From contig CAJVPP010000835.1 of assembly GCA_910592005.1 (NCBI GenBank), positions 1 to 25,727 on the forward strand: a DNA stretch of 25,727 nucleotides. The letters are read 5' to 3'. Below are positions 22,442-25,727 of this stretch, piece by piece. A program made the translations under genes and the position numbers. Below the pieces are notes generated by a model. It made no database searches. It was not told where the DNA came from and saw only the letters and a program-made list of their open reading frames with translations. The first letter of the stretch is position 1, and the number at the start of each line of letters is the position of its first letter. Origin of the DNA: Funneliformis mosseae. Lineage: Eukaryota > Glomeromycota > Glomeromycetes > Glomerales > Glomeraceae.

Positions 22442-22869
22442 AAAGATTTGATTAGTTTAGATAAATAATTCATTAGTCTAAAGTGTAAGCAAAAGATTAT
22501 ATATATCTGTAATCAGTATTTATTTGTCTATCTACTTGTCAATTGAGTTGACGTCTTTTTATATTTATTTGTTTATTTGTGATTTGTTGTATTGCCTTTT
22601 CTAAATAAGCAATCATATGTATTCAAATTAAACAGAAATATTAAAGTGCCTTTTTTATTTTTATTTTATTTTTTTGTTTATTTTTTTTTATTTTCTTTTT
22701 ATATACTTTTATTTTAATTTTTTGTTCATAAACTTCGTAATGTAAAACAAATTATGTAAAAAAAGTCATTTTTTAGTTGTGATAATTATCCTTATACCTT
22801 AAATTATAAAATGATTTTTTTTGATATTGATTTTTTATATTTATTTTTATGGTATCAATTTATATAAGT

Positions 22870-24330
22870 GTTTTTTTCATTTTTTCATTCTTGTTACCAT
22901 TTATTGTTTTTGATATGTTAAAGCTTATCAAAAGTGAAATATCTAAAGTAGAAATTACTGAGTGAGCAAACTTATAACAGAACTATAAATAAAATATCTA
23001 TAACAAATTCTGTATTTTCTATATCTATTTTTACCTTTGGTAGTATAAGCCCTTGGCTTTGTACACCATAATGGCTCAAGCAAGACATAAAGGAAGTTAT
23101 ATCCTTAAACATATTATCCTATTCTTGTCTTCCCAAGAGTGTTTTATAGGTATAATCAGAACTACTTTAATGTCCTTTGAATTTGTGATGGTATCTCTTT
23201 CATATGTGTTAAATTTTACGAAAACTATTATAGGAAATGAAGTTAATACCTTTTTTTCATATAGAATATCCTGTATTATTTCTATTGCTTTATTTACTAA
23301 CTCTGTTTCTATCTATAAATTTGATGTTAATATCACTCAAGATCCTTTTGCCAATAGTAGTTTAGCTTCAAGTTCCTTTGTTAAGTCTAATTTTGGCTTT
23401 TTTGCTTCATATCTACCTATGTATTCTGCAATTATCTTAGCTACCAAATAATTTAAAAATCAGAGCATTTCTGTGTTAATTCTATTTACATTATTTTATG
23501 TCATAAGTATTGAAATGATGTCTGAATCAATCACGTTCCGTTTAATTCAAATTTATGTCAAATTAGTTATATAGTCTTTACCAATCTTTTAGGCTACTGT
23601 CTCCATTATGCAATCTCAAGAGTATATTTCAAAATGCCTGTTATTCTTCACTTTCTCCTGATTGTCTCTGCACTATCTTAAGTTTATACACTCTCTGAAT
23701 TCTTTGTATGATTTTATGCCATTATTTGATTTTGTATCTTTTGATAAATTCTATGCATACATAAGAAAATTAAGGACTGGTAGAAATTGATCAAAGTCAC
23801 TGAATAGTAATATTGATCATCTTCTAAATGCTTAGTTTTTATTTTCAGAAAAAGCTTATCTTAATCTTATGTTGATTATTGCAAACATTCTATATTTTAT
23901 TATGCTTTTTTCGTTAATAATAAGGTAAAATATATTCTGTAATCATTCTTATAATTTCTTCAATCTAACTCAATTTCAGATTTGTTATTAATGGGTATAG
24001 ATAATATTGAATGAATTATTGATCTATTTATGTTAAATGCGATAATACCTGTGAGTGTGATTACCTGTACTGACATGTTTGATCTATCTTCTACTATTGT
24101 ATTAAGTTACTTTCATATCAACTTGATTAGATAAGATTTACCTGTACCTGCAGTGCCCATAACTATTATTCTTAAGGGTTCAATCTGATTCCCTGAAAGT
24201 ATATTTTGATAATATGCTTCTATTCAGTTGAAAACTCTTCTCTAGTTTTTATTAAACTTTTGTAAATTAACATTAATGTTATCTTTCCTTTTTTTTTCTT
24301 CATTAGTTGTTGAAACTTGATACAAAAATT
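22870..24330 (-). pseudogene. PIF1-like helicase module of the decayed Helitron
   Basis: Reading right to left: REVFN, then IEAYYQNILSGNQIEPLRI, then the P-loop VMGTAGTGKSYLIKLI (Walker A codons 24157-24134, intact) and VITLTGIIAFNINRSIIHS, as in the PIF1/RecD family just after Walker A. After a poorly readable middle come KGS, a stop, VILTSNL, a stop, IETELVNKAIEIIQDILYE, then VFVKFNTYERDTITN, VVLIIPIKHSWEDKNRI, LPLCLA, a stop, AIMVYKAKGLILPKVKIDI (family pattern A.T.HK.QG.TL) and CSLSNFYFRYFTFDKL near the end. At least a dozen in-frame stops make it dead. It would have unwound DNA during rolling-circle transposition. Confidence 0.8.
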
Positions 24331-25640
24331 CACATACGTTTGCTATATTATTAAAAGGATAGTTTATTATGCGTCATTCATCTAATTATAATTCTGATCT
24401 ATGTCTCTAATTCCTAATTCAGTTGTATTAGTAATTCTTGTATTAGGTCTCATCTTCATAAGAAATATCTAATCATATTGAAATTTTCAGGCTCCTCTTC
24501 ATCTATCATTTTGTCTAGGCTTTCTTCATCGCTAATCATAACTTTATTATCTATTGGTTGTTTAAGCAAATCTATCAGATCGCTATTTATTGTATTAATA
24601 TGTTGATTATAAACTGTTAATCATGAGATGTTACTATTGTTTTTTAGTTAATTGATGCTTTGATGCAGAACGTGAAGTAAAATCTTTACATTACAGAATT
24701 CTTTTTATTGTTTTCCATTCCATAAGAAAGATGTCTTAGCCATATACATATGATATTCTCTTTCTTATATTTTTTCCATATACCTTTAATTTTTTATGTG
24801 TTAAATAAAGCTTAAAAAGTGAAAAATTTTCTAATTCAGTAGGTCAATTCTAGTATTCTTTTAGATGTAATTGTATCATATATCTAGATCTTTCATATTA
24901 CTTAAATCATTATCATCTTCATTAGTACTAGTTTTGCAAATCCACTTCTAAGTATCTTTACTAAGATTTAAAGTAACAAATGTTTGACTCAAGTAATATA
25001 ATAGGATACTGAGGATAAGGTGATAAGTTTCTTATACTTAAATATCTTTTTCTGCAATACTGTTAAGTAAAAGTTTCTGTATTATTATGAATAAAGAATT
25101 GTTGAAGTCACTATTACTGAATATTTAATTGAATATTTCAGCAAATGCAATGAATCTTGGTTTAGCTTTACTAGCATATTTTGCTATATATTATAAAGCT
25201 GTATGAATGTTGAGTACTGGATTCAGGTCAATATTAGCTCTCATTCCTGCAATTGGAGTCTATTATGTGAATTAATATATGGATTATTTCATTTTGAGAT
25301 TAACTCTAGTTGACCATGCTTGTCATCACGTATAATGAGAGATTGATACATTTCTTAAAAAACCTGAATCTACATACCTCCTGCCTTTTGCTGAGATGAA
25401 TACAGTATGAAGAATTGCATCTTATATATCACTGTAATTTGTTGATTAATTTTATATAATCTTGAGAACTATCATCTAATTCTTCAGATTTTTCTAATAT
25501 AGATGCTGATTAGGTCTTGCTATATTTATTTTTAGATTTATTATGATAACTATTAAGTCTATGTATCTTATTATATTATTTATGGCATTTTCATCTTCTT
25601 TTAATGTTATTTAATTGATATTAGACATATTCTATTTTTT
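24331..25640 (-). pseudogene. Helitron N-terminal / Rep-region remnant
   Basis: Minus-strand fragments in several frames match the Helitron protein as I know the family: SGFLRN, then IAGMRANIDLNPVLNIHTAL, a stop, YIAKYASKAKPRFIAFAEIF, NSDF, IIQKLLLNSIAEKDI (about 25,230-25,050), ELENFSLFKLYLTHKKL (about 24,830), LIDLLKQPIDNKVMISDEES (about 24,580-24,500) and GIRDIDQNYN (about 24,420). The HUH catalytic part should lie at or beyond the right edge and was not seen. Many stops and frameshifts are present. Confidence 0.7.
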
Positions 25641-25651
25641 GCTATTCCATA

Positions 25652-25727
25652 TACACTCCCCGGTCAAAAGTATTGGACCACGTGATTTTCGTTATACTAA
25701 TTGGCGTAATTTTTGCCGATTATAACT
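25652..25727 (+). mobile_element. Terminus of a Tc1/mariner-type transposon (cut by the window edge)
   Basis: A TA dinucleotide (25652-25653), the usual Tc1/mariner target duplication, is followed by CACTCCCCGGTCAAAAGTAT and TGGACCACGTGATTTTCG. GGTCAAAAGTATTGGAC is the kind of inverted-repeat tip seen in Tc1-like elements. The remaining bases are AT-richer internal sequence. The transposase and other end are outside the window. Confidence 0.75.

Larger units (their letters stand above)
17354..22855. other. Extreme AT desert with CpG loss, decayed repeats only
   Basis: About 5.5 kb has no open frame above 60 codons on either strand and a GC content I estimate by eye at 12-15%. Scanning it, I found three CpG dinucleotides between 17,625 and 22,545 (about 19,442, 20,405 and 21,657). 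Diverged internal repeats at 20,297/20,481 and an inverted pair at 21,904/22,441 show that it contains old duplicated elements. It looks like long-silenced, mutation-worn transposon DNA. No individual protein could be recovered. Confidence 0.7.
22856..25651 (-). mobile_element. Decayed Helitron (Rep region plus PIF1-like helicase), minus strand
   Basis: Two consecutive modules in the order expected for fungal Helitrons are readable on the minus strand through many stops and frameshifts: the Helitron Rep/N-terminal part (higher coordinates) and a PIF1-type helicase (lower coordinates). The visible damage is mainly transitions, such as TGG to TAG/TGA, CAA to TAA and CGT to TGT. The 3' hairpin and CTRR end could not be placed with confidence, and the 5' end is cut by, or lies beyond, the Tc1/mariner-type terminus at 25,654. 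It is non-functional. Confidence 0.8.

Noticed and set aside
17354..22855. Classical RIP as the cause of the AT desert
   Set aside because: Hand counts in 19,501-19,680 gave about as many CpA+TpG as ApC+GpT, so the typical RIP dinucleotide loss was not evident. CpG loss fits plain methyl-cytosine deamination better. It is left open for computation.
23053..23451. 132-codon plus-strand open frame with hydrophobic stretches, looking like a membrane protein
   Set aside because: It is antisense to the PIF1-helicase relic of the decayed Helitron. The minus-strand reading carries recognisable family motifs, while the plus-strand protein has none.
1..25727. CRISPR array, operon or bacterial replicon features
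   Set aside because: No regularly spaced identical repeats are present. Genes have many spliceosomal-type introns, so the DNA is eukaryotic nuclear.

Overview
The window looks like nuclear DNA of a very AT-rich, transposon-laden fungus. The genes carry many short introns (roughly 30-104 bp where placed), coding sequence is AT-biased, and poly-A/T tracts are everywhere. The gene set (a FAB1-type lipid kinase, a GATA factor, a BOI-type SH3-SAM-PH protein and a TRAPP II fragment) is fungal. The composition and transposon mix resemble arbuscular mycorrhizal fungi such as Rhizophagus, but that placement is an inference and no search was run.

Left part (1-6.85 kb). Three units read leftward. A 148-codon GATA zinc-finger gene (three exons, 6843-6224) is followed by a nine-exon FAB1/PIKfyve-like phosphatidylinositol-3-phosphate 5-kinase (5936-1281, 1350 codons). 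Next comes only the C-terminal end of a TRAPPC10/Trs130-like TRAPP II subunit (about 1150-480), which is 5'-truncated and apparently frameshifted. The FAB1-like protein keeps the Cys/His-rich region and a complete kinase. It has no FYVE finger, and most of the CCT apical domain is missing at an intron that ends in a long homopolymer. At the extreme left edge there may be the last exons of a rightward gene.

Middle (6.85-13.2 kb). An intergenic region holds a dead relic of a Fanzor/TnpB-type RNA-guided nuclease (8143-7562, minus). All three RuvC acidic positions are still readable, but there are frameshifts, a stop and loss of the second zinc knuckle. After a small GC-rich islet near 9.0-9.12 kb comes a complete nine-exon BOI1/BOI2/Pob1-like polarity scaffold on the plus strand (9847-12635, 717 codons: SH3, SAM, PH).

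Right part (13.2-25.7 kb). This is repeat territory. It holds a possible small Asn-rich gene (16180-16431) preceded by about three decayed copies of a 235-250 bp repeat, then a hAT-like MITE with GC-only tips and a near-perfect 8-bp target duplication (17006-17346). An AT desert of about 5 kb follows, almost free of CpG (three seen between 17.63 and 22.54 kb). A decayed Helitron (25.65-22.86 kb, minus strand) still shows Rep-region and PIF1-helicase motifs, including an intact P-loop. The final 74 bp are the terminus of a Tc1/mariner-type element starting at a TA.

Exon structures were built by hand from splice signals, reading phase and remembered family motifs. The two complete multi-exon genes (FAB1-like, BOI-like) and the GATA gene close in frame across every junction, which is the main support for them.
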